Positions 38,203 through 49,191 are shown, numbered from the stretch's first letter. The stretch is 64,000 nt of DNA from Angustibacter sp. Root456 (GCF_001426435.1 NZ_LMER01000001.1:446079-510078), one strand, 5' to 3'. Notes: generated by a model not told the origin, from the sequence alone. Program-made: numbers and translations.

Positions 38203-38664
38203 ATGCCCGGCCTGCGACGCGCGCCACTGACGGTCGCCGCGAGCGCGCTGCTCCTCGCGCTCACCGCTTGCAGCAGCGGCACTGCGGGGGCGAGCGGGTC
38301 GACGGGGACGGCGTCCGGCGCCACCTCCAGCCCGTCGGCGACCGCATCCGGCACCGCGTCGTCCGGCCCCTCGGCGAGCTCGACGACCACTGCCGCAGCC
38401 GACCAGACCGTCGAGATCACGATCCGCGGCAAGCAGGTGACGCCGGCACCGCACCGCGTCGAGCTGACCTCTGGCCAGACGCTGCGCCTGGTCGTGACGA
38501 GCGACCACAACGACGAGCTGCACGCCCACGGCTTCGACGTCGAACGGGAGCTGGTCGCGGGGCAGCCCACGACGGTCGACCTCACCGGCGCGCCGCCCGG
38601 CCTGTACGAGGTCGAGACGCACGAACCCGAGCTGAGACTGCTGCAGGTCGTGGTGCGGCCGTGA
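38203..38664 (+). CDS. Cupredoxin-like lipoprotein
   Basis: Protein of 153 aa. It has a signal peptide with lipobox LTAC (Cys near residue 23), then a Ser/Thr/Ala/Gly linker of about 40 residues. A beta-sandwich domain follows, with VEITIRGKQVTP, HNDELHAHGFDVE and GLYEVETHEPELRLLQVVV. Three or four His residues could bind metal, but the usual cupredoxin Cys is absent. TAGACT (38191-38196) ends 6 nt before the ATG, giving a leaderless mRNA. It forms a unit with the next gene. Confidence 0.78.
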   Translation: MPGLRRAPLTVAASALLLALTACSSGTAGASGSTGTASGATSSPSATASGTASSGPSASSTTTAAADQTVEITIRGKQVTPAPHRVELTSGQTLRLVVTSDHNDELHAHGFDVERELVAGQPTTVDLTGAPPGLYEVETHEPELRLLQVVVRP

Positions 38665-38667
38665 GCC

Positions 38668-40014
38668 GTGCCTGAGCTCTCGGGCGTGCTGGCCGGCGGC
38701 GCGATCGTCGCCCACGGCGTCGGCAGCCGACAGGACCTCCCCCTACCGTTCGGCTACGCCGTGGCCGGCGCCGCCGTCGCGCTCGTGGTGTCGTTCCTGC
38801 TGCTGGGTCTGCTGTGGCGCGAGCCGCGGATCTCCGGGGCGCACGCCGGGCGGCCGGTGCCGGGGTGGCTGGCATCCGTGCTCGACTCTCGGGTCACACG
38901 CATCGTGCTGGCCGCCCTCGGCGCGGTCGCGTCGGTGTACGTGCTGATCCCCCTGGTGCTCGGCCAGGACGACGCCAACAACCCGGTGCCGTTCGTGGTG
39001 TACGTGCTGCTCTGGGTGGGGCTGGTGCCGCTCTCGGTGCTGTTCGGGCCGATCTGGCGGCGGCTGAACCCGTTGCGGCACCTGCACTTCGCGGTCATGT
39101 CGTTGGCTCGGCTCGACCCGCGCGACGGTGCTCTGCGGTTGCCGTCGTCATTCGGCTTCTGGCCCGCGGCGGTCGGGCTGTTTGCGTTCACCTGGCTGGA
39201 GCTCGTGGCGCCCGACAACGCCACCCTGCCGGTGATGCGCCTGGCGATCACCGTCTACGCCACCGCGATGCTGTTCTGCGCCTTCGTGTTCGGCTCGCGC
39301 TGGTTCGACCGCGGCGACGCCTTCGAGGTGTGGTCGGCGCTCTACGGCCGGCTCAGCGTGCTCGGACGACGCACCGACGGGCGGCTCGTCGTGCGCTCGC
39401 CGCTCGCCGGGCTCGACGCCCTGCCGCCCGCGCCGGGGCTGCCGCTGACGGTGTCCGTGATGCTCGGCACCACGGCGTACGACGGTGCCTCCAACGCGCC
39501 TGCGTGGTTCACGTTCGTGCAGAGCTCGCCGCTGCCCGAGACGCTCGTGAAGACGCTGGGCCTGCTCGCCGTCATCGCCGTGGTCGGCCTGCTCTTCGCG
39601 GGATGCACGGCCGCGGCTGGTGCCATCGGTGGAGTGGGTGCGGCCGGAATGGCGCGGCAGTTCGCGCCCTCGCTCGTGCCCGTGGCCCTGGGCTACGTGG
39701 TCGCCCACTACTGGTCGCTGTTCGTGCTCGAGGGGCAGAACGCGCTGATCAAGCTGAGCGACCCGTTGAGCACCGGCGCGAACTGGCTGGGCCTCACCGG
39801 CCGGGCCGCCGATCCCGCGCTGCTGCAGCCGAACCTCGTGGCCACGGTGCAGGTGGTCGCGATCGTCGTCGGGCACGTGCTGGGCGTGGTGCTGGCTCAC
39901 GAGCGGGCCATCACGCTGTTCCCGCGACGGCGTGCGGTGGTGGGGCAGCTGCCGCTGCTCGCGCTGATGGTGGCCTACACGTGCGGTGGGCTGTTCCTGC
40001 TCTTCTCCGCCTGA
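38668..40014 (+). CDS. Multi-pass membrane protein, cupredoxin partner
   Basis: Protein of 448 aa with about ten predicted membrane helices. It begins with a short non-cytoplasmic stretch (AHGVGSRQDLPLPFGYAVAG). Notable polar sites are GPIWRRLNPLRHLHF, YDGASNAPAWFTFVQSS, VVAHYWSLFVLEGQN and IVVGHVLGVVLAHERA, and their His residues lie in or near helices. I recognise it only as a conserved actinobacterial family often paired with a cupredoxin-like protein. A metal or electron-transfer role is inference. The GTG is 3 nt after the lipoprotein stop. Confidence 0.75.
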   Translation: MPELSGVLAGGAIVAHGVGSRQDLPLPFGYAVAGAAVALVVSFLLLGLLWREPRISGAHAGRPVPGWLASVLDSRVTRIVLAALGAVASVYVLIPLVLGQDDANNPVPFVVYVLLWVGLVPLSVLFGPIWRRLNPLRHLHFAVMSLARLDPRDGALRLPSSFGFWPAAVGLFAFTWLELVAPDNATLPVMRLAITVYATAMLFCAFVFGSRWFDRGDAFEVWSALYGRLSVLGRRTDGRLVVRSPLAGLDALPPAPGLPLTVSVMLGTTAYDGASNAPAWFTFVQSSPLPETLVKTLGLLAVIAVVGLLFAGCTAAAGAIGGVGAAGMARQFAPSLVPVALGYVVAHYWSLFVLEGQNALIKLSDPLSTGANWLGLTGRAADPALLQPNLVATVQVVAIVVGHVLGVVLAHERAITLFPRRRAVVGQLPLLALMVAYTCGGLFLLFSA

Positions 40015-40023
40015 TCAGCCCGA

Positions 40024-40689
40024 TCAGCCGGCGAGGTCGAGACCGAAGACCGCCTCGAGCTCCATCAGCGTCTGCTCGTAGCTCTGGTGGAGCACGCCGA
40101 TCATGCCGACCTCGACGGCGGCGACGACGTTCGGCTGCAGGTCGTCGACCATCACGGCCTGGGCCGGCGCGAGATCGAGCAGGTCGAGCACGTGCTGGTA
40201 GATGCGGTGCTCGGGTTTGCGCATGCCCACCTCGCCGGAGATGACGACGGCGTCGAAGAGCGTGTCCCAGCCCTCGCGGGGGTAGTCGTTGCCCCAGGAG
40301 TTCGACAGCAGCGCCGTGCGCAGGCCCTGCGCCTTGGCCCGCCGCACCAGGCCGACCATCGACTCCTCGGCGAGCTCCAGGCCCGCGAACATCCGGCGCA
40401 GCAAGCCTTCAGGCCGCACCGTCGAGCCGTGCACCGACATCGCCTCGGCGAGGTGGCGCTCGAAGTCGGGCACTTCCAGCTCGCCCCGCTCGAGGGCGTG
40501 CACGGGGTTCTCGGCCGGGTCGACGGCGTCCGGGCCGATCCACTGCTTCAGCGCGGCGAGGTAGTGCCCGTAGTCGATGCCCTCGGCCTGCGCCCACGCG
40601 CTGAACGCGTCGCCGATGCCGGTGGTGAGCACGCCACCCCAGTCGACGACGAGTCCGACGGGCACGGTGGACGTCGAAGGGAGGCTCAC
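40024..40689 (-). CDS. HAD-superfamily hydrolase
   Basis: Protein of 221 aa with HAD motif I VVDWGGVLTTG, motif II ALLSNSWG, a Lys in MRKPEHRIYQ and motif III AVMVDDLQPNVVAA. A helical cap lies between motifs I and II. The second Asp of the usual DxD is Gly, as in the epoxide hydrolase N-domain/haloacid-type subgroup, so phosphatase activity is not certain. The GTG at 40689 has TAGGCT (40701-40696) ending 6 nt upstream, a leaderless start. Confidence 0.85.
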   Translation of the reverse strand: MSLPSTSTVPVGLVVDWGGVLTTGIGDAFSAWAQAEGIDYGHYLAALKQWIGPDAVDPAENPVHALERGELEVPDFERHLAEAMSVHGSTVRPEGLLRRMFAGLELAEESMVGLVRRAKAQGLRTALLSNSWGNDYPREGWDTLFDAVVISGEVGMRKPEHRIYQHVLDLLDLAPAQAVMVDDLQPNVVAAVEVGMIGVLHQSYEQTLMELEAVFGLDLAG

Positions 40690-40698
40690 CGGGCCAGC

Positions 40699-42075
40699 CT
40701 AGTGAGCCCCGACCGGCACGCCGGACGCCGCCTCGTCGAGCGGCCGGGTGTCGTGGTTCGTGGCCTCGACGTGGTGACGCACCCTCAGCGCGAGGTCGTG
40801 CACCGCGGCCCGCACGGGGCTGGAGCGCGCGTGCTCGGCCAGCGTGCGGCCGGCCAGCACGGCGCTGTCGACGGCCTCGGGGTCGTCGGGAACGAGCAGC
40901 ACGTCGTCGATCCCGGCGTACCGCTGCAGCGCCTCGCGCACCTGCCGCGCCGGGCGCGGGCCCACTGCGGCGGCTCGTAGGCGATTGGCCACGACGACGG
41001 GACGGCCCCCGGCGGCCTCGGGCAGGTCCGCCAGCTCGCGCACGGCGCGCACGAGCCGCTGCAGCCCCACCGGATCGGCGGCGCCGACGACCACGGTGAC
41101 GTCGGCCGAGGCCAGGCTCGCCAGTGTGGCCTGGTTGCGGCGAGGCGCGACGGTGTCGTACGCCAGCTCTTCGTCCTGCTCGAGCGAGAAGCCGGTGTCC
41201 ACCACGACCCAGTCGGCCAGCGACCGGGCGCACTCCAGCACCGTCGAGAGTGCCGTGGCCCGCACTTCGGTCCACCGGTCAGGTCGCAGCAGGCCGGTGA
41301 GCACCCGCAGCCGCGGCAGTACCCCCGGCGCGAGCCGCTCCAGCGCGGTGTGGTCCAGGCTGCCGCGCTCGGCGGCCCGGCAGGCCGCCGCGATGGCGGC
41401 GGACTCGTCGAGCAGCGCGAGCCGTTGGGCGATGCTGGCACCGTAGGTGTCGGCGTCCACGAGCAGCACCTCCTGCCCCGCACCGGCGAGCTCGGCGGCC
41501 AGCTCGACGGCCACCGTGGTGCGTCCGGGGGCGCCCACTGGTCCCCAGACGGCCACCACGTGGCCACGCGCGCGGAGCCGCGCGGCGCCGTCCACGGCTT
41601 CGGGCCGCGCCGACCCGAGGCTCGTCGGCTCGCGCCGCGACACCGCCCGTGGGTCAGCCAGCGAGAGGCCAGCGGGTCGCCTCCGGGCGGCGCGATCGGC
41701 CACCTCCACGGCGGCTCGGGCGGCAGCGGCCACCTCCCCGGGCCGCGCTGCCACGCTGAGCACCTGTCCGACTCCGGCCTGGCGCAGCCTGCGCTCGTGC
41801 GTGCTCGGATCTCCCGGCGCGCCGTCGACCAACGCGACGACGCCGCACCGGTGGTGCTCAAGCAGCTCCAGCGCAGCCGCGTCGAGCCCTCGCAGGTCGG
41901 CCGACACCACGACGACCTGCACCAGCCCGGCAGCGGCACAGGCGAGGACGTCGGCGACGTCAGCGCAGCGCCGGACGACCTGCACCCCCGCCTCGGCGTC
42001 CAGACCGCTGACCAGCGCGGCCTCGTACCGATCGCTCACCGCTGTGGCCACGAGCACGGGGGAAGCGCAGATCAC
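40699..42075 (-). CDS. CpaE/TadZ-like ParA-superfamily ATPase
   Basis: Protein of 458 aa. The N-terminal domain (about 1-120) resembles a degenerate receiver, as in CpaE/TadZ. A MinD-type ATPase domain follows with Walker A GPVGAPGRTT, in which the last Lys is replaced by Arg, then LLVDADTYGAS and WVVVDTGFS. The Arg variant is common in actinobacterial CpaE-like proteins. CpaE proteins localise type IVc pili, yet no pilin or secretion ATPase gene is nearby. The GTG start overlaps the SAF gene stop as GTGA. Confidence 0.82.
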   Translation of the reverse strand: MICASPVLVATAVSDRYEAALVSGLDAEAGVQVVRRCADVADVLACAAAGLVQVVVVSADLRGLDAAALELLEHHRCGVVALVDGAPGDPSTHERRLRQAGVGQVLSVAARPGEVAAAARAAVEVADRAARRRPAGLSLADPRAVSRREPTSLGSARPEAVDGAARLRARGHVVAVWGPVGAPGRTTVAVELAAELAGAGQEVLLVDADTYGASIAQRLALLDESAAIAAACRAAERGSLDHTALERLAPGVLPRLRVLTGLLRPDRWTEVRATALSTVLECARSLADWVVVDTGFSLEQDEELAYDTVAPRRNQATLASLASADVTVVVGAADPVGLQRLVRAVRELADLPEAAGGRPVVVANRLRAAAVGPRPARQVREALQRYAGIDDVLLVPDDPEAVDSAVLAGRTLAEHARSSPVRAAVHDLALRVRHHVEATNHDTRPLDEAASGVPVGAH

Positions 42076-42794
42076 GTCCCGCTCCGTCGGGGCAGCGCCG
42101 CCGGGGCGGGCACGAGCGTGATGCGCGCGGAGTTGTCGACGGCCTGGATCAGCTCGGGGACGAGCGCCGGTGTCAGCAGCAGCTGCACCGTCGACCCGGT
42201 CGAGCCAAGTGACCCGGCCGACGCCGCGCCGCCCCAGCCGGCGCGCGCCTGCGACCGGTCGCCGACCTGCACTCCGGAGGCGACCAGGCGGGGACGCTCG
42301 TAGGAGTCCGCACGGTCGGCCGACCGCGACGCGACCCAGACGTCGACCACCGACCCGCGCGGCAGCGCACCGGCCGCGGCCGGCTCGACGGGCACCGTGA
42401 TCGGGCGCAGGTCGACGCGGTCGGCGCCCCCGAGGGCCGAGGCCGGCACGAGCTCGCCGGCGGGCACCGGGCGCACGACGACGAGGCCGGCCAGCGGGCG
42501 CGAGGCCGACAGGTAGGGCCGACCCGCGCCCACGATGCGCACGTGGGCCACGGCCAGGTCGTCACCGGTCACCGCTTGCCCAGGCGTGAGCGCGCGGCGA
42601 GCGACGAAGACCGGTTCGGTGGTGTCGACCGCGCGCAGCAAACCCGCCACACCGACCACCGACAGGAGCACCAGCAACAGCCCCACGAGCAGCCGCGGGT
42701 CGCGCCACGAGGGGCGCCGCAACCGCCGCGCGGTGACGCCTGGGGCGGCCGGCGCCGTCCGGTCGTGTGGTCTGCTGAGCGTGGGTGTGGTCAT
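42072..42794 (-). CDS. Membrane-anchored SAF-domain protein (CpaB/RcpC-like)
   Basis: Protein of 240 aa. It has a short basic cytoplasmic N-terminus, one transmembrane helix (LLVGLLLVLLSVVGVAGLL) and an extracytoplasmic SAF domain (EPVFVARRALTPGQAVTGDDL...RPLAGLVVVRPVPAGELVP). A beta-rich C-terminal part follows. CpaB/RcpC proteins sit in Flp pilus assembly; SAF domains also bind sugars. ATG at 42794 is preferred because upstream residues run into the divergent promoter. It is coupled to the CpaE-like gene by a 4-nt overlap. Confidence 0.8.
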   Translation of the reverse strand: MTTPTLSRPHDRTAPAAPGVTARRLRRPSWRDPRLLVGLLLVLLSVVGVAGLLRAVDTTEPVFVARRALTPGQAVTGDDLAVAHVRIVGAGRPYLSASRPLAGLVVVRPVPAGELVPASALGGADRVDLRPITVPVEPAAAGALPRGSVVDVWVASRSADRADSYERPRLVASGVQVGDRSQARAGWGGAASAGSLGSTGSTVQLLLTPALVPELIQAVDNSARITLVPAPAALPRRSGT

Positions 42795-42876
42795 GATGCC
42801 CCCGATGGCCGTGACGTGGCGGAGACCGCTGATGATCACGGCACACTCTGGTGCATTCCGGGCATCGCTGTCATCT

Positions 42877-42911
42877 CGCCGTCCACAGGCTGCTCCCGCC
42901 GTCCACAGGCT
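42877..42911. promoter_or_regulatory. Two 15-bp direct repeats in the divergent promoter region
   Basis: CGCCGTCCACAGGCT occurs at 42877-42891 and again at 42897-42911, exactly 20 bp apart and so on the same face of the helix. They sit just upstream of the -10 (GATACT) of the HTH gene and upstream of the SAF operon. A regulator binding two half-sites is a reasonable reading; the HTH protein itself is a candidate. Confidence 0.45.
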
Positions 42912-42948
42912 TCCCGTGGGCGGCATGCGTCGATGGGATACTGGACGC

Positions 42949-43200
42949 ATGCCGCCGCGCTTCCTCACGCTGCCGGACGTCGCCGAGGTGCTCAGCATCT
43001 CGGCCGCCCAGGCGTACGCGCTGGTGCGCTCCGGAGACCTGCCGGCGATCAAGGTCGGCGGTCGCGGGCAGTGGCGCGTCGAGGCCGCCCAGCTCGAGGC
43101 CTACATCGAACGGATGTACGCCCAGACCCGCGCGTTCGTCGAGCAGCACCCCTTCGGAGCGGGCGAGGAGCCGGCCACCGAGGAGGCCGCTCGCGGCTGA
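42949..43200 (+). CDS. Excisionase/BldC-type HTH DNA-binding protein
   Basis: Protein of 83 aa with one winged-helix MerR-like HTH: RFLTLPDVAEVLSISAAQAYALVRSGDLPAIKVGGRGQWRV. It ends in a helical tail and lacks a ligand-binding domain. It is like the BldC/AlpA group rather than a phage excisionase with an integrase, since no phage gene is near. GATACT (42937-42942) ends 6 nt before the ATG, so its mRNA is leaderless. It is divergent from the SAF/CpaE pair and is a candidate regulator of it. Confidence 0.85.
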   Translation: MPPRFLTLPDVAEVLSISAAQAYALVRSGDLPAIKVGGRGQWRVEAAQLEAYIERMYAQTRAFVEQHPFGAGEEPATEEAARG

Positions 43201-43222
43201 CCGGGCCAGTACCCGCAGCCGA

Positions 43223-43792
43223 TCAGGCCCAGGACGTCTCGCCCACCGGAGCGACGCTGGCGAGCGCGAGCAGCGGAACGGTCAGCACGCCTGACACGCG
43301 GTGCGTGCGGCGGGGCTCGTCGGCCGGGTGCTCCGCGAGGTCGAGGTGGTCGGCCCCGACGGCGTCGAGAGTCCCCACCCTGCGTCGGCCGTCGACGAGA
43401 GCCAGGGTGACCGGGCTGCGGTCGCGGGTGATGCGCCGCAAGGCGGCCGCCAGACCGAGCCGCCGCTCGACCTGCGCCCGCCCGGCTGCGCGCACGCCGC
43501 GCTCGAGGCCGTGCGCGCCGACCACGGCGGCGAGCCGCACCACGACGGGTGCCGGGCGGTGGCCGGAGGTCGCCAGGACGGCCCAGCCGTCCCCGACCGT
43601 CACGACCGCCCCGTGCACGGTGGCGCCACCGAGCAGGTCGAGGCTCACCTCGCGCGCCGCCGCCAAGCGGTCGATCCACGGCACCTGCGACAGCTCGGCC
43701 CTGGTGCGCTCGGCGATCTCACCCTGACGTTCAGCGGCCTCGGCCGCCTCGAGCTCGCCCTCGAGATCAGCGAACAGGTTCTCCCACCGCAC
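43223..43792 (-). CDS. Conserved actinobacterial protein of unknown function
   Basis: Soluble protein of 189 aa. An N-terminal helix rich in Glu/Ala/Arg (FADLEGELEAAEAAERQGEI) looks like a coiled coil. A beta-rich part with VHGAVVTVGDGWAVLA and ALVDGRRRVGTLDAVGADHLDL follows, reminiscent of small barrel domains. I know no characterised member. GTG at 43792 is chosen because TAGCGT (43805-43800) ends 7 nt upstream and the protein begins at the helix. It converges on the HTH gene with a 22-nt gap. Confidence 0.7.
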   Translation of the reverse strand: MRWENLFADLEGELEAAEAAERQGEIAERTRAELSQVPWIDRLAAAREVSLDLLGGATVHGAVVTVGDGWAVLATSGHRPAPVVVRLAAVVGAHGLERGVRAAGRAQVERRLGLAAALRRITRDRSPVTLALVDGRRRVGTLDAVGADHLDLAEHPADEPRRTHRVSGVLTVPLLALASVAPVGETSWA

Positions 43793-43938
43793 CCGGACGA
43801 CGCTAGCGGAGGGGCCACGCTGCAGCCGCCGCTTCGTCGGTTTTCCACAGATTTGCGAACTCTCATTGACGCCGACAAGTAGACGCGAAAAGGTCTGGTG
43901 GAAGGCAAATGCACGCAAACGCATGAATCGGAGGCCTC

Positions 43939-44688
43939 ATGCTCCGCAGTGACCTGCTCCGACCAGCAGTCGGCGTCACGATGGCCGCAGGGTTGGTCGT
44001 GGTGGCCGGCGCCGGCGCGGCCTGGCTGTGCGGTGACGTCGGCGAGCTGGTGGCCGACCGGGAACCCGCGAGCCTGCTGCTCGCCGCCGCCGAAGTGGCG
44101 GTGGCCGCCCTGCTCGGGCGGTGCGGCCTCGGCGCCCTCCTGGGCCTCGCCGCCGTCGCGCTCGACCCTGGGCTCGACGCCGGCCGGGTCGCTCTGCGCG
44201 TGACGCCGGGGCTGCTGCGGCCAGGGCTCTCGGCGCTGCTGGCCCTGGGCGTGAGCGCGGCGGCGGCCGGCCCGGCCCTGGCCGCCGGGCCCTCCCCTCA
44301 GCTGCCGGCCGCGCCCTGGTCGGCCGCCGACCTGCGCGTCCCGGTGACGCACGACGGGCCGACCCCGAACGCGGCGCACCTCAGCACGGCGAACCTGCCG
44401 TCGGCGGGGTGGGTGCCGGCGGCCGAGCCGGCCGGGCGCGTCGTGACATCGGCTCGCCTGCTCACCGGCGCGGCTGCGCGCGATCGCGCACCCGACGGCA
44501 TCGTGGTGCACCGCGGCGACACCCTCTGGGCGATCGTGGCCCGAGCGCTCGGCCCTCGAGCCAGTGACGCGCGCATCGCCGCCCAGTGGCCGCACTGGTA
44601 CGCGGCCAACCGCGCCGCCATCGGCCCTGATCCCGATCTGCTCCAGCCGGGCACCACGCTGCACGCGCCGCGGGTGGCGAGCCGATGA
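43939..44688 (+). CDS. Membrane/secreted LysM-domain protein
   Basis: Protein of 249 aa. Two or three hydrophobic N-terminal segments (about 12-35, 45-75 and 90-115) anchor it. A linker leads to a C-terminal LysM module: IVVHRGDTLWAIVARALG...DPDLLQPGTTL. LysM binds peptidoglycan GlcNAc. GGAGG lies 4 nt before the ATG. The intergenic region 43793-43938 is relatively AT-rich and has TTGACG near 43870 as a possible -35. The gene overlaps the next one by 4 nt. Confidence 0.82.
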   Translation: MLRSDLLRPAVGVTMAAGLVVVAGAGAAWLCGDVGELVADREPASLLLAAAEVAVAALLGRCGLGALLGLAAVALDPGLDAGRVALRVTPGLLRPGLSALLALGVSAAAAGPALAAGPSPQLPAAPWSAADLRVPVTHDGPTPNAAHLSTANLPSAGWVPAAEPAGRVVTSARLLTGAAARDRAPDGIVVHRGDTLWAIVARALGPRASDARIAAQWPHWYAANRAAIGPDPDLLQPGTTLHAPRVASR

Positions 44689-45200
44689 GCACGGTGGCGC
44701 TGCGTCGAGCGCCCGTCCCGGACTGCCTGCCGCCGGTCGAGCTCGGCCAGAGCGGTCACCGGCTGCGGCCGGCGGACCGTTCCGGCGTGCAGGGTGTGCT
44801 CGCACTGGTGGTGCCTGAGGGCCCGCTGCCCGACGAGGAGGACGACTTCGGCCCGGTGCCCACCCGCAGCGCCGACCTGCCCGATCCGGTCGTCTGGAGC
44901 CGTGGTCTGGCCCAGGTCGTCGTGGAGGTGCTCGCCGGACTGCGCCCCGCGAGCCAGCTGCTGCGCTGGACCACCACCCTCGTCCACGAGCAGGTACGCA
45001 AGCTCGCGGCACAGCCATCGCCTGAGCAGCGTCGCACCGCCCGCCGTCCGGTCGTGCGCAGCGTGCGCGTGTGCGAGCCGGCGGACGGCGTCGCCGAGGT
45101 CAGCGCCGTCGTCTGCGGTCAACACCGCACGCAGGCCCTCGCGCTGCGGCTCGAGGGCGGTGACGGGCGCTGGCGGGTGACTGTGCTGCAGGCCGGATGA
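44685..45200 (+). CDS. Rv3235-like conserved protein
   Basis: Protein of 171 aa. The C-terminal two thirds (LAQVVVEVLAGLRPASQLLRWTT...VRSVRVCEPADGVAEVSAVV...RWRVTVLQAG) match a small family found next to secA in actinobacteria (Rv3235-like). The predicted alpha+beta fold resembles NTF2-like domains. The function is unknown. It overlaps the LysM gene as ATGA, so the two products are probably made together. Confidence 0.75.
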   Translation: MSTVALRRAPVPDCLPPVELGQSGHRLRPADRSGVQGVLALVVPEGPLPDEEDDFGPVPTRSADLPDPVVWSRGLAQVVVEVLAGLRPASQLLRWTTTLVHEQVRKLAAQPSPEQRRTARRPVVRSVRVCEPADGVAEVSAVVCGQHRTQALALRLEGGDGRWRVTVLQAG

Positions 45201-45207
45201 GCCGCAC

Positions 45208-45240
45208 CGGCCGGCGAAGGGGCGAACCCTCAGCCGGCCG
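45208..45240. terminator. Hairpin between the Rv3235-like gene and secA
   Basis: CGGCCGGC (45208-45215) pairs with GCCGGCCG (45233-45240). It begins 8 nt after one stop and ends 15 nt before the other, so it can serve both convergent genes. Confidence 0.55.
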
Positions 45241-45254
45241 AGGCGGTCACGTCC

Positions 45255-48002
<2,748 letters not shown>

Positions 48003-48129
48003 GCGATGTCTCCTGTGGGTCGGGTGCAGCCGCGACGGCCGGGTGACGGCGTGACGCAGCACCGGCCCGCAGGGGGCGGGCCACGCCCATCGTACGCAGC
48101 ACCGCGGCGAGGTCGGACATACTGCCGCC

Positions 48130-48750
48130 ATGCGCGAGCGCGATGGCGGGCCGCAGGACGACGCGACGACGCCCGCGCGGGGGCGCTGGCCGTCCGGGGG
48201 CGTGCGTGACGACGTCGTGGCGCTGCGCGTCTGGGAGCCGGATGACGTCCCGCAGCTGCTCGCGCTGCAGGCCGACCCGGACATGCGGCGGTGGTCGCCG
48301 GTGTTCGACGCGCCGGATGCCGCGCAGTGCGCCGAGCGGGTGGCGCGCGCTCAGTCCGCTGCCACCGAGGGGCTGCCCAACTCCTTCGCGGTGGTCGACG
48401 TCGCCCACCCTGCGGTGGTGCTCGGCGCCATCGACTGGCGCAACGACCACCCGCTCCCCCAGTTCTCGGTGCTCGACGTGGGGTACGGCGTCGCACCCGC
48501 CGCTCGGGGCCGCGGCGTGGCGAGCCGGGCGCTGCGCCTGCTGTCCGACTGGCTGCTCGCACCGGACGGCGGCGACGTCCGCCGCGTGCAGCTCGACCAC
48601 GCGGTCGAGAACGAGGGGTCGTGCCGCGTCGCGCTGCGGGCCGGCTTCGCCGTCGAGGGCCGCCGCGAGGCGTTCCTGCCGCTCAAGGCGCACCCGGGCG
48701 CGCCCGTCGTCCGGCACGCCGTCTGCCTCCACGGCCGCTGGCGCCCCTGA
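48130..48750 (+). CDS. GNAT-family N-acetyltransferase (RimJ/RimL-like)
   Basis: Protein of 206 aa with [20 protein letters not shown] at the N-terminal strand/helix and [28 protein letters not shown], whose RGRG loop binds the acetyl-CoA pyrophosphate. [19 protein letters not shown] is the usual final GNAT motif. The acceptor is unknown. CATACT (48118-48123) ends 6 nt before the ATG, indicating a leaderless mRNA. Divergent from secA. Confidence 0.85.
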   Translation: MRERDGGPQDDATTPARGRWPSGGVRDDVVALRVWEPDDVPQLLALQADPDMRRWSPVFDAPDAAQCAERVARAQSAATEGLPNSFAVVDVAHPAVVLGAIDWRNDHPLPQFSVLDVGYGVAPAARGRGVASRALRLLSDWLLAPDGGDVRRVQLDHAVENEGSCRVALRAGFAVEGRREAFLPLKAHPGAPVVRHAVCLHGRWRP

Positions 48751-48755
48751 CCCCC

Positions 48756-48841
48756 GTTGATCACGTTATGTGGGTGACATGCCACTTGCCGAGGGTTGCA
48801 CCCCTCGGGAAGTGACAGCCCGCCCACTTAACGTGATCAAC
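48756..48841. repeat. Dispersed palindromic repeat, copy C (full length)
   Basis: An 86-bp imperfect palindrome bounded by GTTGATCACGTT (48756-48767) and AACGTGATCAAC (48830-48841). The centre CACTTGCCGAGGG-TTGCA-CCCCTCGGgAAGTG resembles the centres of copies A and B. The reverse complement of the left arm matches the tail of copies A and B (TGTCACCCAC then AACGTGATCAACG). It fills the 92-bp gap between two convergent acetyltransferase genes. It appears to be the complete form, of which A and B keep only one outer arm. Confidence 0.85.
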
Positions 48842-48842
48842 A

Positions 48843-49136
48843 TCAGGTGGTCGACAGGAGGTCGTGGTAGTCGGGGTGGCGCTCGATGTACTCGCGCACG
48901 AAGGGGCACTCGGGACGCACCACCTCGCCGGCCGTGCGCACGACGTCGAGCGCGTGCGCCACGAGCTGCGAGCCGACGCCCTGCCCCTCGTAGGCGTCCT
49001 CGACCTCGGTGTGGGTGAACGTCACGACGCCGTTCTCGCGGCGGTAGTACGCGTAGCCGGCGTGCTCGCCGTCCACCGTGGCCTCGAAGCGTCCGTGGTT
49101 CGGCTGGTCGGTCACCTGGGTCGTCGCAGTGCTCAT
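48843..49136 (-). CDS. Small GNAT-like acetyltransferase (YjdJ/Gcn5-related type)
   Basis: Protein of 97 aa with the minimal GNAT fold: GEHAGYAYYRRENGVVTFTHTEV, YEGQGVGSQLVAHAL (acetyl-CoA loop GQGVGS) and CPFVREYIERHPDYHDL. Proteins of this size and pattern are single-domain acetyltransferases of unknown substrate. GAGG lies about 9 nt before the ATG. It is divergent from the tandem GNAT gene. Confidence 0.88.
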   Translation of the reverse strand: MSTATTQVTDQPNHGRFEATVDGEHAGYAYYRRENGVVTFTHTEVEDAYEGQGVGSQLVAHALDVVRTAGEVVRPECPFVREYIERHPDYHDLLSTT

Positions 49137-49191
49137 GACCCCATCCTCAATCGGTTTGCGGGCCACCGCGAGCGCAGGCGAGGGTGGGGCG

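Noticed and set aside
42880-42911. DnaA boxes / replication origin (GTCCACAG repeats, also near 43845 and 63350)
   Set aside because: They match the 9-mer TTATCCACA poorly at the 5' end and are few. No dnaA, dnaN or AT-rich unwinding region is present. They are better read as operator half-sites.
42949-43200. Phage excisionase marking a prophage end
   Set aside because: No integrase, attachment site duplication or phage structural gene lies within the window; the BldC-like context fits better.
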